DNA of 49,554 nucleotides, taken from Deltaproteobacteria bacterium (GTDB taxonomy: Bacteria > Desulfobacterota > DSM-4660 > Desulfatiglandales > Desulfatiglandaceae). The stretch spans positions 1 through 49,554 of the forward strand of contig JAFDDR010000011.1 of the NCBI GenBank assembly GCA_019310785.1. Reading direction: 5' to 3'. Numbering within the stretch: the first letter of the stretch is position 1; each line of letters opens with the position of its first letter. Under the pieces are notes generated by a model. That model had not been told where the DNA came from and made no database searches. It saw nothing but the letters and a program-made list of their open reading frames with translations. The translations under genes were made by a program, and so were the position numbers. Of this stretch, positions 1-7,597 are shown piece by piece.

Positions 1-170
1 TTGTCCACTTCAACCACTTCCATCGCGCCTTCAGATAGAGCTTCATCCAATAACAGGTATTCCAGGTCCAAACCGTATGTTGATAGGAGAGGGAATATCG
101 ATAGATTTTTGAAGGATTGTTTCCGTCCGATTTTGGCCTGATCAAGATAGTCAATAATGATGTTTTGCAT
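1..170 (-). CDS. ARPP-1-like domain protein, N-terminal part only
   Basis: An open frame runs leftward from ATG at 168-170 and leaves the window, so only about 56 N-terminal residues are visible. A strong ribosome binding site (AGGAGG on the minus strand, about 176-183) fixes the start. The peptide begins MQNIIIDYLDQA and contains SFKNLSIFPLL and LLLDEALSEG, which resembles the start of the uncharacterised ARPP-1 family, a soluble alpha/beta protein found in genomic neighbourhoods of stress or conflict genes. The match is from memory of the family pattern. No function is assigned. It is transcribed away from the rest of the window, so it says little about its neighbours. Confidence 0.55.
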   Translation of the reverse strand, partial: MQNIIIDYLDQAKIGRKQSFKNLSIFPLLSTYGLDLEYLLLDEALSEGAMEVVEVD

Positions 171-631
171 AATAATCCCTCCTGTTGACTTAAACAAAAT
201 ATTCACCACAGAGACTCCGAGAACACAGAGAACTATGAGCGCATGAACCCCGCGTAGCCGGGCTCCCAATGGCTTGGCATTGGGAACGATGGAAAGTCAC
301 CTGACATGAAAAATAAGCGAGCTTGTTTTTCCGGTTAGGGCGCCTCCCATTCTACATGCGCTCATCCCAGCCAATTCATTCACTTCCCATCACTATAATT
401 AGAGGCTCTGTGAACTCCATGTCTCGAAGGAGCGAAGCGACTGGGTGGTGATTGGCTTTACCATATCAGGGGTGTTTGACAGATACGGTCACACTCAAGA
501 AAAAAACTTTGATATAGCCGCAAAAAGTCACAAAATACGCAAAAACAAAGGATGGTTTTTGAAATTTTATTGATAAATTTGTTGTTTTGGGTTTAACTGT
601 TCAAAATCTTTAATTTTATTGGGGGATTATC
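171..631. other. Non-coding gap with a short hairpin
   Basis: I see no credible gene here. The gap holds a small perfect hairpin at 264-285 (8-bp arms TCCCAATG/CATTGGGA with a 6-base loop) and the words AGCGCATG and CATGCGCT about 115 bases apart in inverse orientation, so it may carry a decayed repeat element. The last 100 bases are AT-rich and end at the start of the WYL regulator pseudogene, where a promoter would be expected. Confidence 0.4.
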
Positions 632-1570
632 ATGGCCAGGGGAGACCAGTTGGGAAGGCAATGGAGCATTATTCAAATCCTAATATCATCCAAAATGGGC
701 AAATCAGCGGCCGATCTTGCGGAGGAGCTTGAATGTCACCCGAGAACGGTTTACCGGGACCTTGAGGCACTCCAGGTGGCAGGATTTCCCATTTATAATG
801 AAATGGTGGAGAGGAAGCACCTCTGGTCATTGCTGGACACCATGAAGCACCAGATCCCGATCCCCTTCAATCTCACGGAACTGATGGCCCTTTATTTCAG
901 CCGGGACATGCTTAAGGTTTTCAGGGACACGGTTTTTTACGACTCACTGGAATCCCTGTTCAAGAAGGTAAAAACCACCCTGCCGCCCGAATCCGTCAAA
1001 TACATGGAACAGGTGGAGCAGATCCTTCACGTGGGCATTAAGCCTTATAAGGAATACGCAAAGTTCAAAGAGATCATCAACCGGGTAAACGAGGCAGCCG
1101 CTGCAAAACAATCCGTGGAGATCCATTTTACTTAATTGGTCTCTGCCATATGAGAAATGAGGTCAGGATATTCGCCTTAGACCGGATTAAGATGCTCCAC
1201 CAGACAAAAGATACCTTTGTGATCCCGGAGGATTTCAATCTGGAAGAATTCATAGGGCCGAGCTTTGGCGTATTCCAGGGAGAAGGTCAAAGTCTGGTTC
1301 GATTCGGACGTTGCCGGATACATAAAGGAGAAGATCTGGCATGAGAGCCAAAAGATAGAGCAACGGGACGATGGTTCGATTATTTTCGAGGCCGAGGTGG
1401 CCGGCACCGATGAAATCAAGTTCTGGATTATGAACTGGGGATCAAAGGCCGAGGTCCTTGAACCTGAATCCCTCAGAGACGAAATCCTGAGAGAGACCGA
1501 AGTAATGCTTGAGAGATATAAGAAAATTCCTGGCAAAATGGCGGAAGAACATTTAAAGGCTTGGCCTTGA
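632..1570 (+). pseudogene. WYL-domain transcriptional regulator, broken by an internal deletion and a frameshift
   Basis: Three frames together describe one regulator. 632-1135 gives a winged helix-turn-helix (DLAEELECHPRTVYRDLEAL, residues about 24-45) and the start of the WYL ligand-sensing domain. 1150-1344 gives the middle (RNEVRIFALDRIKML). 1265-1570 gives the C-terminal part (VKVWFDSDVAGYIKE onward). The first break, at about 1129-1140, fuses VEIHFT to the out-of-frame sequence FYLIGLCHMRNEV. An intact WYL domain has about 25-35 more residues there, so this looks like a deletion at a short shared TTTTAC. The second break, at about 1275-1285, is a 1- or 2-base shift. WYL proteins usually control stress, phage-defence or metabolic genes. 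This copy should be non-functional unless the breaks are sequencing errors. Confidence 0.8.
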
Positions 1571-1641
1571 CGGGGTCTGTAGATCTATTGCACAATTGAA
1601 AAATCGCCTGAGAAACCCCCAATACAAAGGAGCACCGACCC

Positions 1642-1926
1642 ATGACCCTCACCAAAGCAGCTATAATAGACAAAATATACAACCAATGCGGCTTTTCCAA
1701 GTCTGAATCAATTCAACTTACTGAAAAACTGCTGGAAATCATTAAATCAACACTTGATAAAGGGGAAGATGTCCTCATCAGTGGTTTCGGGAAATTCTAT
1801 GTTCAGGCCAAGAAGAAAAGGAAAGGGAGAAATCCTCAGACTGGAGAAGATATGATCTTGGATGACAGGAAGGTGATTGTGTTTAAGTGTTCAGGGAAGT
1901 TGAGGGAGAAGATGAACAAAAAATGA
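1642..1926 (+). CDS. ihfA: Integration host factor alpha subunit / HU-family DNA-bending protein
   Basis: 94 residues, the normal length for IHF or HU. It starts MTLTKAAIIDKIYNQ, has the HU core ISGFGKFYV (about residues 46-54) and the DNA-wrapping arm with GRNPQTGEDM (about 62-71), whose Pro intercalates between bases. The NPQTGE arm and the TLTKA start fit IHF-alpha better than HU. The family bends DNA as a dimer in replication, recombination and sigma-54 transcription. A good ribosome binding site (AAAGGAG) lies about 9 bases upstream of ATG. The gene stands alone here, rather than after pheT as in many genomes, and sits between two pseudogenes. It may therefore be an extra or mobile-element-borne copy. 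The beta partner is not in the window. Confidence 0.85.
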   Translation: MTLTKAAIIDKIYNQCGFSKSESIQLTEKLLEIIKSTLDKGEDVLISGFGKFYVQAKKKRKGRNPQTGEDMILDDRKVIVFKCSGKLREKMNKK

Positions 1927-1973
1927 TGGACCTAGGGCGGCGACCTTGAAATAAATATTTGGAAATTAAAGAT

Positions 1974-2511
1974 ATGAGTTCTATCCTGGATATTGACCTG
2001 GACTATTTCAATCTAATCGAAAATCGCTGAACAGCGACTTAAAGAAATATTGGATTGGGGAAATCATCGGATAACTTTTGTTGTTGAAAAGCATCACAAG
2101 GCTTATTCTCGCTGGAAAGATCGCGTTAAAAGAGGGACTCTCACACCCCCGTCTCATATTTTACATGTTGATGAACATCACGACATGATGGACCAAAAAA
2201 GATATCTGAATATCGCAAATTTCATGTATCACGCTATGAGAACGTGGAGAAACTGCCGTGTGCACTGGTTGGTAGATCATGCAATTGATTCACCGGATAT
2301 GTGGCTTGATGATGACGTATGGGAATCATTCTCTCCAAGATTTAGCGTTGGTTCAGACCTACCCTATAGATGGCCCAGACCAGATATAGTATCGATATGC
2401 ACAAGTCCAGATTTCGTCAATAAGGATTTACTTCAACGACTCTTAAAAACAACCGAAGGATTTATGACAACAAAACAGATCACCGCCATAAAAATGAAAA
2501 ATAATGGATAA
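1974..2511 (+). pseudogene. UPF0489 / peptide-arginase-like protein, single frameshift near the N-terminus
   Basis: ATG at 1974 opens MSSILDIDLDYFNLIENR and then hits TGA at 2028. One base out of register, the protein continues as QRLKEILDWGNHRITF and runs to 2511. The joined product is about 178 residues. It carries DIDLDYF near the N-terminus, HVDEHHDMM (about residue 58 onward), an arginase-like Asp/His metal-binding pattern, and STSPDF-like ICTSPDF near the C-terminus. This family (UPF0489, C5orf22-like) includes peptide arginases that turn arginine into ornithine in ribosomal peptides. No precursor peptide or RiPP maturase is seen nearby. It is either a pseudogene or carries a one-base sequencing error. 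The frame beginning at 2050 alone would lose the first acidic motif. Confidence 0.7.
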
Positions 2512-2559
2512 AATGGACAAATAGGTATCTGGAAAACTTTTTGAATACTACAGAAATAG

Positions 2560-2748
2560 AAAAAGGTTTCATCTCCAAGGAACACTTTCTCGAAGCCAAA
2601 ACCATGTAAAGGAATTTTAGATATTCATTTTGATGAAGACATGATTCAGATTCATTGGCATTGTGAAATTTGTCAAGATGAGGGTGTTGTTGCCGGCTGG
2701 GAAGGTCCTATTTGGGATATGTTAGACCGGCTTGCTGAAATTCATTAA
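2560..2748 (+). pseudogene. Fragment of a Cys/His-containing small protein, no start codon
   Basis: In the frame ending at TAA 2746-2748 the sequence reads KPKPCKGILDIHF, then IQIHWHCEICQDEGVVAGWEG and WDMLDRLAEIH. The C-x-x-C pair (CEIC) and WHC suggest a small metal-binding module. No ATG, GTG or TTG start is available between the in-frame TAG at 2557 and the conserved part, while a second frame covers the preceding 60 bases (FISKEHFLEAK). I read this as the C-terminal remnant of a gene. The word KPCKGIL recurs at 3620-3640, so the two remnants may derive from related genes. No function is assigned. Confidence 0.4.
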
Positions 2749-2776
2749 CAAAAATTAAAGCATATTCAAGGCTTAA

Positions 2777-3328
2777 ATGTATATATTTATTGTCGGGGTA
2801 AGTTGCGTTGGAAAATCAACAATTGGGAACAGGTTGGCCGAAAAGATTGATTTCCTGTTTTTTGATTTAGATGACGAAATCGAAGATTTTTTCGGCAGAT
2901 CAATAGAGCAAATCCAAAACCAATATTTATCTGGATATTCTTATAGAGAACAGGGTGCCAAAGTATTAAACAAAATCATTGATACCAGTAAAAACAATGA
3001 CCTTGTTGTAGCATTAACACCAAAAGGCCTTCATGATTGGTACTACAGGCTCATTAAGAAATCTGGTGCTATTGTTATTGAACTGAAAGATACACCGGAA
3101 AATATTTTGGATCGGATTGTCTTTTATGATGAGGACTCAAATCTCATAGAAAAAGATTTACCTGAAGATGATAGGCGGTATTACTTATCGGAAATAAAAA
3201 AGGATATTAGCTATTATAGAAAATTTTACAAAAGAGCCCATTATCATGTTGATATTTCCGGATTGGATGTTGAAGGCAGTGTGAAGAAACTGGAAAAGCT
3301 AATTGAAGAAGATTACGGGAAGAGATAG
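2777..3328 (+). CDS. Shikimate-kinase-like P-loop NTPase (orphan)
   Basis: 183 residues. It opens with a P-loop, GVSCVGKST (residues 7-15), followed by FFDLDDEIEDFFG (about 29-41), the pattern with which shikimate kinases start the acidic substrate loop. A YREQGAKVL segment (about 57-65) matches the region of the family's FR-x-x-E motif. The tail has DRRYYLSEI. Shikimate kinase phosphorylates shikimate in aromatic biosynthesis, but here there is no other aro gene, the DNA is AT-rich compared with the flanks, and the aro-type lid is not clear. It could instead be a kinase or NTPase of a mobile or defence locus. The gene overlaps the next small ORF by 26 bases. Confidence 0.65.
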   Translation: MYIFIVGVSCVGKSTIGNRLAEKIDFLFFDLDDEIEDFFGRSIEQIQNQYLSGYSYREQGAKVLNKIIDTSKNNDLVVALTPKGLHDWYYRLIKKSGAIVIELKDTPENILDRIVFYDEDSNLIEKDLPEDDRRYYLSEIKKDISYYRKFYKRAHYHVDISGLDVEGSVKKLEKLIEEDYGKR

Positions 3329-3509
3329 GAGCAAGGCACCAATTGACAAAAGCCTGCCCTGGAAGATCAAATTGGGACACAAGGCAGAAGCCATCAAGGT
3401 GCTAAAGTTTTTTCTGGAGAAGTTGGAGGGTGGCACATCCCCCTCTGATGATATTCCTGACGATGTTTGGGGAAAGGACGGTCCATCTGATGATGATATT
3501 CCGTTTTAA
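3303..3509 (+). CDS. Small hypothetical protein with acidic tail
   Basis: 68 residues. It begins inside the end of the kinase-like gene (ATG at 3303, overlap 26 bases) and ends PSDDDIPF before TAA TAG. The middle (LGHKAEAIKVLKFFLEKLEGG) is predicted helical and the tail is rich in Asp and Pro. No ribosome binding site stands out. It could be a small partner of the upstream gene, or the C-terminal relic of a larger gene, since the same frame continues open after the stops as the next entry. I do not recognise a family. Confidence 0.35.
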   Translation: MKKITGRDRSKAPIDKSLPWKIKLGHKAEAIKVLKFFLEKLEGGTSPSDDIPDDVWGKDGPSDDDIPF

Positions 3510-3512
3510 TAG

Positions 3513-3773
3513 AGGTTATCCAAACATCCATCCAATATAGCAAAATCAGCAACATCAATCGTTGCCGCCGGGATACCAGCAGGTTCAATCCCTAAATGCT
3601 GGCGCTGGCCTAAACGAAAACCATGCAAAGGGATTTTGGAATTAAGTCGATGTCAAAAATATCCAGAATGCCCTCTGTATAATCACTCAAGTTGTAAAGA
3701 TATTGATAACCCCAAATTCTGTGCGATTGTCAGGGAAGACAAGATAGTAGGGAAAACTAAAAGTGCCAGTTGA
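3513..3773 (+). pseudogene. Cys-rich ORF remnant
   Basis: After the double stop at 3507-3512 the same frame stays open to TGA 3771-3773 and reads RKPCKGILELSRCQKYPECP, then YNHSSCKDIDNPKFCAIV. Five or more Cys in C-x5-C-type spacing suggest a small metal-binding module. There is no start codon, apart from a TTG in the middle of the conserved part, so this is probably the C-terminal part of a decayed gene. The end overlaps the GTG start of the next gene by 11 bases, as in a translationally coupled pair. Confidence 0.35.
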
Positions 3774-4362
3774 ATACAAGAACAGAAGAGGTAAAACCTA
3801 TTACCTCCATGAAGGCAGAACGAAAACCGGAAAACCTAAATATCATTTTTCTCTGAAAAATAACGGAGAGTTGGTTGCTGAAATACCTTATGGTTATGAA
3901 ATATACGAACATCCCGGAACCGGAGGAGTGTTCTTGCGAAAGAAACTTCCCCAACTCATCACAAATATTGAAAAGGATGCTATTGAGAAAGAACTCAAGA
4001 AAAAAGAAGGTTCAAGGCGTTATCTTTTTGATATTAAAGGGAAAATTATTACTATATGGGAATCAAATCAGGATATTGAAGTATTGAGGGACCTATTCCG
4101 TGATGTTCAACCTACTTCTTTAAATGGTCGTTCGGATAATGTTTCTGCAATTGAAGATATGATTAATATTGCCGCAACTTACGGGCCCGTAATGAAATTC
4201 ACGATTGAGGATGAGAAAAAGAGGACTTTCATTGCAGAGCGGTATTGTTTTTTGGGCTCAATTGATGACTGGATACATATAGGTGAACCTGATTCTTTAA
4301 AGAACCTTGTTAAGAAATATTTAAAACATCTCGATGAAGATTCTTTTTTTGACCTCTTTTAA
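3763..4362 (+). CDS. Conserved hypothetical protein (PVEYKNRRGKTYYLHEG type)
   Basis: 199 residues, starting at GTG 3763. It is soluble, with no signal peptide or membrane segment. The N-terminus (VEYKNRRGKTYYLHEG, about residues 2-17, then GKPKYHFSLK) is a compact basic motif I recall from hypothetical proteins of environmental bacteria and archaea. The rest is mixed helix and strand with several charged stretches (EKELKKKEGSRRYLFD). It lies 18 bases before the next hypothetical gene on the same strand, so the two probably form a transcription unit. The DNA is AT-rich relative to the rest of the window, consistent with acquisition. Function unknown. Confidence 0.6.
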   Translation: MPVEYKNRRGKTYYLHEGRTKTGKPKYHFSLKNNGELVAEIPYGYEIYEHPGTGGVFLRKKLPQLITNIEKDAIEKELKKKEGSRRYLFDIKGKIITIWESNQDIEVLRDLFRDVQPTSLNGRSDNVSAIEDMINIAATYGPVMKFTIEDEKKRTFIAERYCFLGSIDDWIHIGEPDSLKNLVKKYLKHLDEDSFFDLF

Positions 4363-4380
4363 GGCTCGGGGCCATTCAAA

Positions 4381-4851
4381 ATGGATATTGAAAAGACTGT
4401 ATCATATCAACTGTTAGAAGGAACAATTGGGATACCCATCATAGAAATTGTATCAAACAGTTTTGAAGATACACCTGGATATGAAGGATCAGTCAATACC
4501 TATCAAGAAATAGTCTTCCAAATAAAAGAGGAGGAACCGGACATATACGCCATTGGAGTTCTTTATGCCCTCTCCCTGATGTCGTTTACTTTTGCTGCAC
4601 CGAGAGGCTATTCTGCTGAATATTTTATCCCGGATGAACAATGGAATTTGGGATATTTTATTCAGGGGCTGGAGTTCAGAAGGAAATGTCTGTGTTTCTC
4701 ATCGGATTATATTTCTGGAAGATTGATGAAAACTGATATTATTTTTGAATCTGGCGGCAAGGTAACGCTCTCAACCAGAAATAGGGGAAGAGGCGCTGAA
4801 AGGTGGTTAATGCATTTGCAAGGGAAGAAGCACATTAAACCTGTAAGCTAA
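4381..4851 (+). CDS. Conserved hypothetical protein, probable partner of the upstream gene
   Basis: 156 residues, soluble, acidic. It begins MDIEKTVSYQLLEGTIG and contains YAIGVLYALSLMSFTFAAPRG (about 58-78), a hydrophobic helix too interrupted for a membrane anchor, and YFIQGLEFRRKCLCF. The order of this gene after the PVEYKNRRG-type gene with an 18-base gap suggests they work together. No catalytic motif is visible. Unknown function; AT-rich like its neighbour. Confidence 0.6.
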   Translation: MDIEKTVSYQLLEGTIGIPIIEIVSNSFEDTPGYEGSVNTYQEIVFQIKEEEPDIYAIGVLYALSLMSFTFAAPRGYSAEYFIPDEQWNLGYFIQGLEFRRKCLCFSSDYISGRLMKTDIIFESGGKVTLSTRNRGRGAERWLMHLQGKKHIKPVS

Positions 4852-4952
4852 AGAACGGATTCCCTTTTTTGGAAAAAACGGAGATCATTCTATAATTTGA
4901 GATACAGGTTAATCTGAAAAAGCAAACATTCAAAATGTACGGAGGCAGCAGT

Positions 4953-5474
4953 ATGGATACAGTCTCAGAAGAATTGGCAGAGGAAACCTGGCAGGAGTTT
5001 GAGGGCTTCTCTCCTGTGCGAGCACAGAAAGAAATGATTAAAGTAAACAAAAACCAGCCGAATCTTCTGGCATTCATGATTGAATTCACCCAGGATCTGG
5101 ACCAGGAAGTAAAGGAGTTGGCCGTCTACATGTTTTACGTTGTATGCCGGATGTTTCAAAAAAGTTCAAAAAAGAGTTTAAAAAGGATATCACCTGAAGA
5201 AATCATCGATTGTTATGAAAAAACCGAGGGCTTTATGGAAAGCCTGGAAGGAACTGATGAGAAATTTCTTGAAAGGATCGCCGAGGTCCAACTCTCCGGA
5301 CAGCCTTATGTCATGAAGTATGTGTTAGAGACCCTTATGGAAGCACCGGAAGAGGAAGAACCCATTGCCCTCACGGAAGAAGATATCGGTTACCTGTTCC
5401 TGTTGTTCAAAACCGTGGTTGACCTGCTTGACGAAACGTTAAGGGCAGGTTTGAAAATATCGTCAAAAAACTGA
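4953..5474 (+). CDS. Hypothetical helical protein
   Basis: 173 residues from ATG 4953. This start is preferred over the ATG at 4935 because a good ribosome binding site (ACGGAGG, about 4938-4945) sits 7 bases before 4953. The protein is acidic and almost all helical (MDTVSEELAEETWQEF, then DQEVKELAVYMFYVVCRMF). It ends LRAGLKISSKN. No metal or nucleotide motif is seen. It is followed 29 bases later by a conserved basic small protein gene on the same strand. I know the type only as a hypothetical. Confidence 0.55.
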   Translation: MDTVSEELAEETWQEFEGFSPVRAQKEMIKVNKNQPNLLAFMIEFTQDLDQEVKELAVYMFYVVCRMFQKSSKKSLKRISPEEIIDCYEKTEGFMESLEGTDEKFLERIAEVQLSGQPYVMKYVLETLMEAPEEEEPIALTEEDIGYLFLLFKTVVDLLDETLRAGLKISSKN

Positions 5475-5503
5475 AGCCAAATACGTGAAGCATGGATTAG
5501 CAA

Positions 5504-5854
5504 ATGGCAAAAAAGGCGAAAATCCCAGAAAAATATCAGATCTGGATCAATGTTCGCAAGAGATACCACCTCTCCCATGCCCATATCCAAATGGCAAGGG
5601 AACTCGGCATGAATCCGAAAAGGTTCGGGAAAATTGCAAATCACAAGCAGGAGCCGTGGAAAGCTCCTTTGCCGGTGTTCATTGAAGACATCTATTTCAA
5701 GCGGTTTGAAAAGAGAAGACCGGATAACGTCAAAAGCATTGAGCAAATGGTCAAGATACAGGAGAAAAAGAAGGCGGAACGTCGGATACGTAAACAACTG
5801 AAGAAACAGGGGCTTGGAGAAGTCACCGGAGAAAACAATGTGCTTTCTCATTAG
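5504..5854 (+). CDS. Conserved basic small protein (IPEKYQIWINVRKRYHLSHAH type)
   Basis: 116 residues, strongly basic. The motifs HLSHAHIQMARELGMNP (about 22-38), KIANHKQEPWKAPLPVFI (about 43-60) and YFKRFEKRRPD are a pattern I recall as a widespread uncharacterised family in proteobacteria and actinobacteria. The segment around MARELGMNPKRFGKI looks like a helix-turn-helix, so nucleic-acid binding is possible. The C-terminal third is lysine/arginine-rich helix. It follows the helical hypothetical by 29 bases. Function unknown. Confidence 0.6.
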   Translation: MAKKAKIPEKYQIWINVRKRYHLSHAHIQMARELGMNPKRFGKIANHKQEPWKAPLPVFIEDIYFKRFEKRRPDNVKSIEQMVKIQEKKKAERRIRKQLKKQGLGEVTGENNVLSH

Positions 5855-5942
5855 GCTGACGGCCTGGTTAAAGGCCAACTACATGTTTTCCTTTGGATTC
5901 AGGTCACAGACGTTCAATGGTTAGAACAGGAGTCTGAATATT

Positions 5943-6209
5943 ATGGGCATAAACTTACGAGTCTTTCTTGTAAATGATGATGACTCGATACAGTGCCTTC
6001 CTCTGACACGGTATGAGAAATTGATCCAGCGCGATCCAAACGAACGACTTACACAGTATGCCGGCAAACGCGTACGATACATCCTGACAGTGGTGGATTT
6101 GCTAAATCGGGAGCCGGTAGAAATCCTGCGGATTCAATACTCGTATCTATTTTTCGATTCAGAAGGGCTGATAAATTCGGCTTTATGCCATAGTTTTTCT
6201 CCTATTTAA
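5943..6209 (+). CDS. Conserved small protein (GINLRVFLVNDDDS type)
   Basis: 88 residues from ATG 5943. The core (LRVFLVNDDDSIQCLPLTRYEKL, then AGKRVRYILTVVDLLNREPVEILRI) is recalled as a small conserved hypothetical of proteobacteria, predicted beta-rich. The last residues after FDSEGLI (NSALCHSFSPI) look like a non-conserved tail, so the 3' end may be frayed by its position 27 bases before tRNA-Gly. The gene converges on the tRNA. Function unknown. Confidence 0.5.
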   Translation: MGINLRVFLVNDDDSIQCLPLTRYEKLIQRDPNERLTQYAGKRVRYILTVVDLLNREPVEILRIQYSYLFFDSEGLINSALCHSFSPI

Positions 6210-6235
6210 GCTCTCGTAGAAAAACGGTCAGTTGT

Positions 6236-6310
6236 TGGAGCGGAGTCGGTGGAATCGAACCCCGACATCTGGGCGGGAAGCCCAGTGCTCTACCATTGAG
6301 CTAACTCCGC
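6236..6310 (-). tRNA. tRNA-Gly (anticodon UCC by position), irregular arms
   Basis: Read on the minus strand it has a perfect 7-bp acceptor (GCGGAGT/ACTCCGC), T discriminator and encoded CCA, D arm GCTC...GAGC, and a 5-bp anticodon stem CTGGG/CCCAG. The 7-base loop CTTCCCG puts UCC at the anticodon. Two features are odd: position 37 is C and 38 is G, where A A is usual, allowing a C32-G38 pair; and the T arm carries one extra base and a G-A mismatch around GGTTCGATTCC. It may be a working but divergent tRNA-Gly, a CCC isoacceptor with a shifted loop, or a decaying copy. Its 3' end faces the accessory block to the left. Confidence 0.75.
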
Positions 6311-6360
6311 TTGGCATAATCAGCAATTAACCGGTAGAAAAGCTGCTGATTTCACGCATC

Positions 6361-6738
6361 TTATCCAACCATATCCTTTACCTTCTTCAATGGGCGGATC
6401 TTTACGATATCCCGGGCCGGTTTCGCCTTCAACATCATCTCTTCCCCGGTGAACGGGTTTCGACCTTTTCGTGCTTTTGTTGCAGGCTTGCGCTTGACCT
6501 CGATCTTCAGGAGCCCTGGCAGGATAAATTGTTTGGGACTGCGCGGTTTAATGTGCCGCTCGATGAGGATGTCCAACTCGTCGAACACCGAGGAAACCTG
6601 TTTCTTGGTCAATCCGGTGTTCTCGGCAATTTCAGCCATGATGACGGATTTTGTCATGGGCTTTTTTACTGCGGTTATTTTCCGTGTTGGAGTGGTTTTT
6701 TTGGCTTTCGCCTTTCTGGTGGTCTTTTTTGCAGCCAT
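6361..6738 (-). CDS. HU-family DNA-binding protein with N-terminal Lys-rich histone-like tail
   Basis: 125 residues against about 90-95 for ordinary HU. Residues 1-28 form a low-complexity basic tail (AAKKTTRKAKAKKTTP), as in histone H1-like tails. The rest is an HU/IHF fold: VIMAEIAENTGLTKKQVSSVF (dimer helices), FILPGLLKIEV in place of the usual GFG core, and the DNA arm GRNPFTGEEM. It should bind and bend DNA, with the tail adding non-specific binding. A ribosome binding site (AAGGAG) lies 7 bases upstream and a near-consensus promoter is present at 6782-6810. Monocistronic. Confidence 0.85.
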   Translation of the reverse strand: MAAKKTTRKAKAKKTTPTRKITAVKKPMTKSVIMAEIAENTGLTKKQVSSVFDELDILIERHIKPRSPKQFILPGLLKIEVKRKPATKARKGRNPFTGEEMMLKAKPARDIVKIRPLKKVKDMVG

Positions 6739-6781
6739 AGTGATCTCCTTTCAAGCAATTTTTATTAAGTGTTGGACACTT

Positions 6782-6810
6782 TTAATATACAGTTTCACTG
6801 GCAGTGTCAA
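6782..6810 (-). promoter_or_regulatory. Sigma-70-type promoter of the tailed HU gene
   Basis: On the minus strand TTGACA (6805-6810) and TATTAA (6782-6787) are separated by 17 bases, and the HU start codon lies 43 bases further on. Seen directly. Strength is inferred from the consensus. Confidence 0.7.
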
Positions 6811-7009
6811 CTTATTCCTTTGTTTTTACACAGAAAAAGAGGATCACAATTAGCAGGGAAACAATCGGCTAAACGAAACCTGGTCAGCTTCAGAGTTACC
6901 CTTATTTTCGACTCGATTGACTCAAAAACTGACATGTCACTCCATAATTTTCTGGCAACCGCCAGGACCCACCTCGCACTCTTCTGCCTTTTCCTGTATT
7001 TGCATTGCT

Positions 7010-7296
7010 GTAGATGGTTTTAAACCAATCTTTACAACGTTGGGCAAGGATCTTTTTGTGGTTCACTTTGAAGTGGTTAAGGGAAGACATAAAGAATTTA
7101 CGCTGTCAGGGGGATTCTATGATGACTACAAGGGTAATATGCGGCTGACTTATCTATGTGAAGCGGTGGGGATCACTGGGGAGCTGAAAGATCCATCCGT
7201 AACTTATCTATGTGAAGCGGTGGGGATCACTGGGGAGCTGAAAGATCCATCCGTACTCTTGGGTAAGTTTGTCAAACTGAGAGTGGTTCCTAAAAA
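7010..7296 (+). pseudogene. C-terminal fragment of a conserved gene, cut at the tRNA-Pro scar
   Basis: The frame reads FKPIFTTLGKDLFVVHFEV, then FYDDYKGNMRLTYLCEAVG and LLGKFVKLRVVP. The pattern of a 'cEAvGitGel.dp..LlGk.vklrv' ending is reminiscent of phage DUF669-type proteins that act near single-stranded DNA functions, but this is a loose resemblance. No upstream start belongs to it, the 5' part is missing, and the 3' part runs straight into the tRNA-Pro piece at 7297. A 54-base (18-codon) tandem duplication sits inside it. I read it as the end of a gene of a mobile element. Confidence 0.4.
7148..7255 (+). repeat. Perfect 54-bp tandem duplication
   Basis: Bases 7148-7201 and 7202-7255 are identical over all 54 positions. 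54 is a multiple of three, so the frame is kept and the 18-residue unit YLCEAVGITGELKDPSVT is doubled. The perfect identity indicates a recent slippage or unequal exchange event. Confidence 0.95.
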
Positions 7297-7593
<297 letters not shown>

Positions 7594-7597
7594 GCCA

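Noticed and set aside
2777-3328. Housekeeping shikimate kinase (aroK)
   Set aside because: The P-loop and acidic strand fit, but no aro neighbours, AT-rich context and an unclear substrate lid argue against using the gene name.
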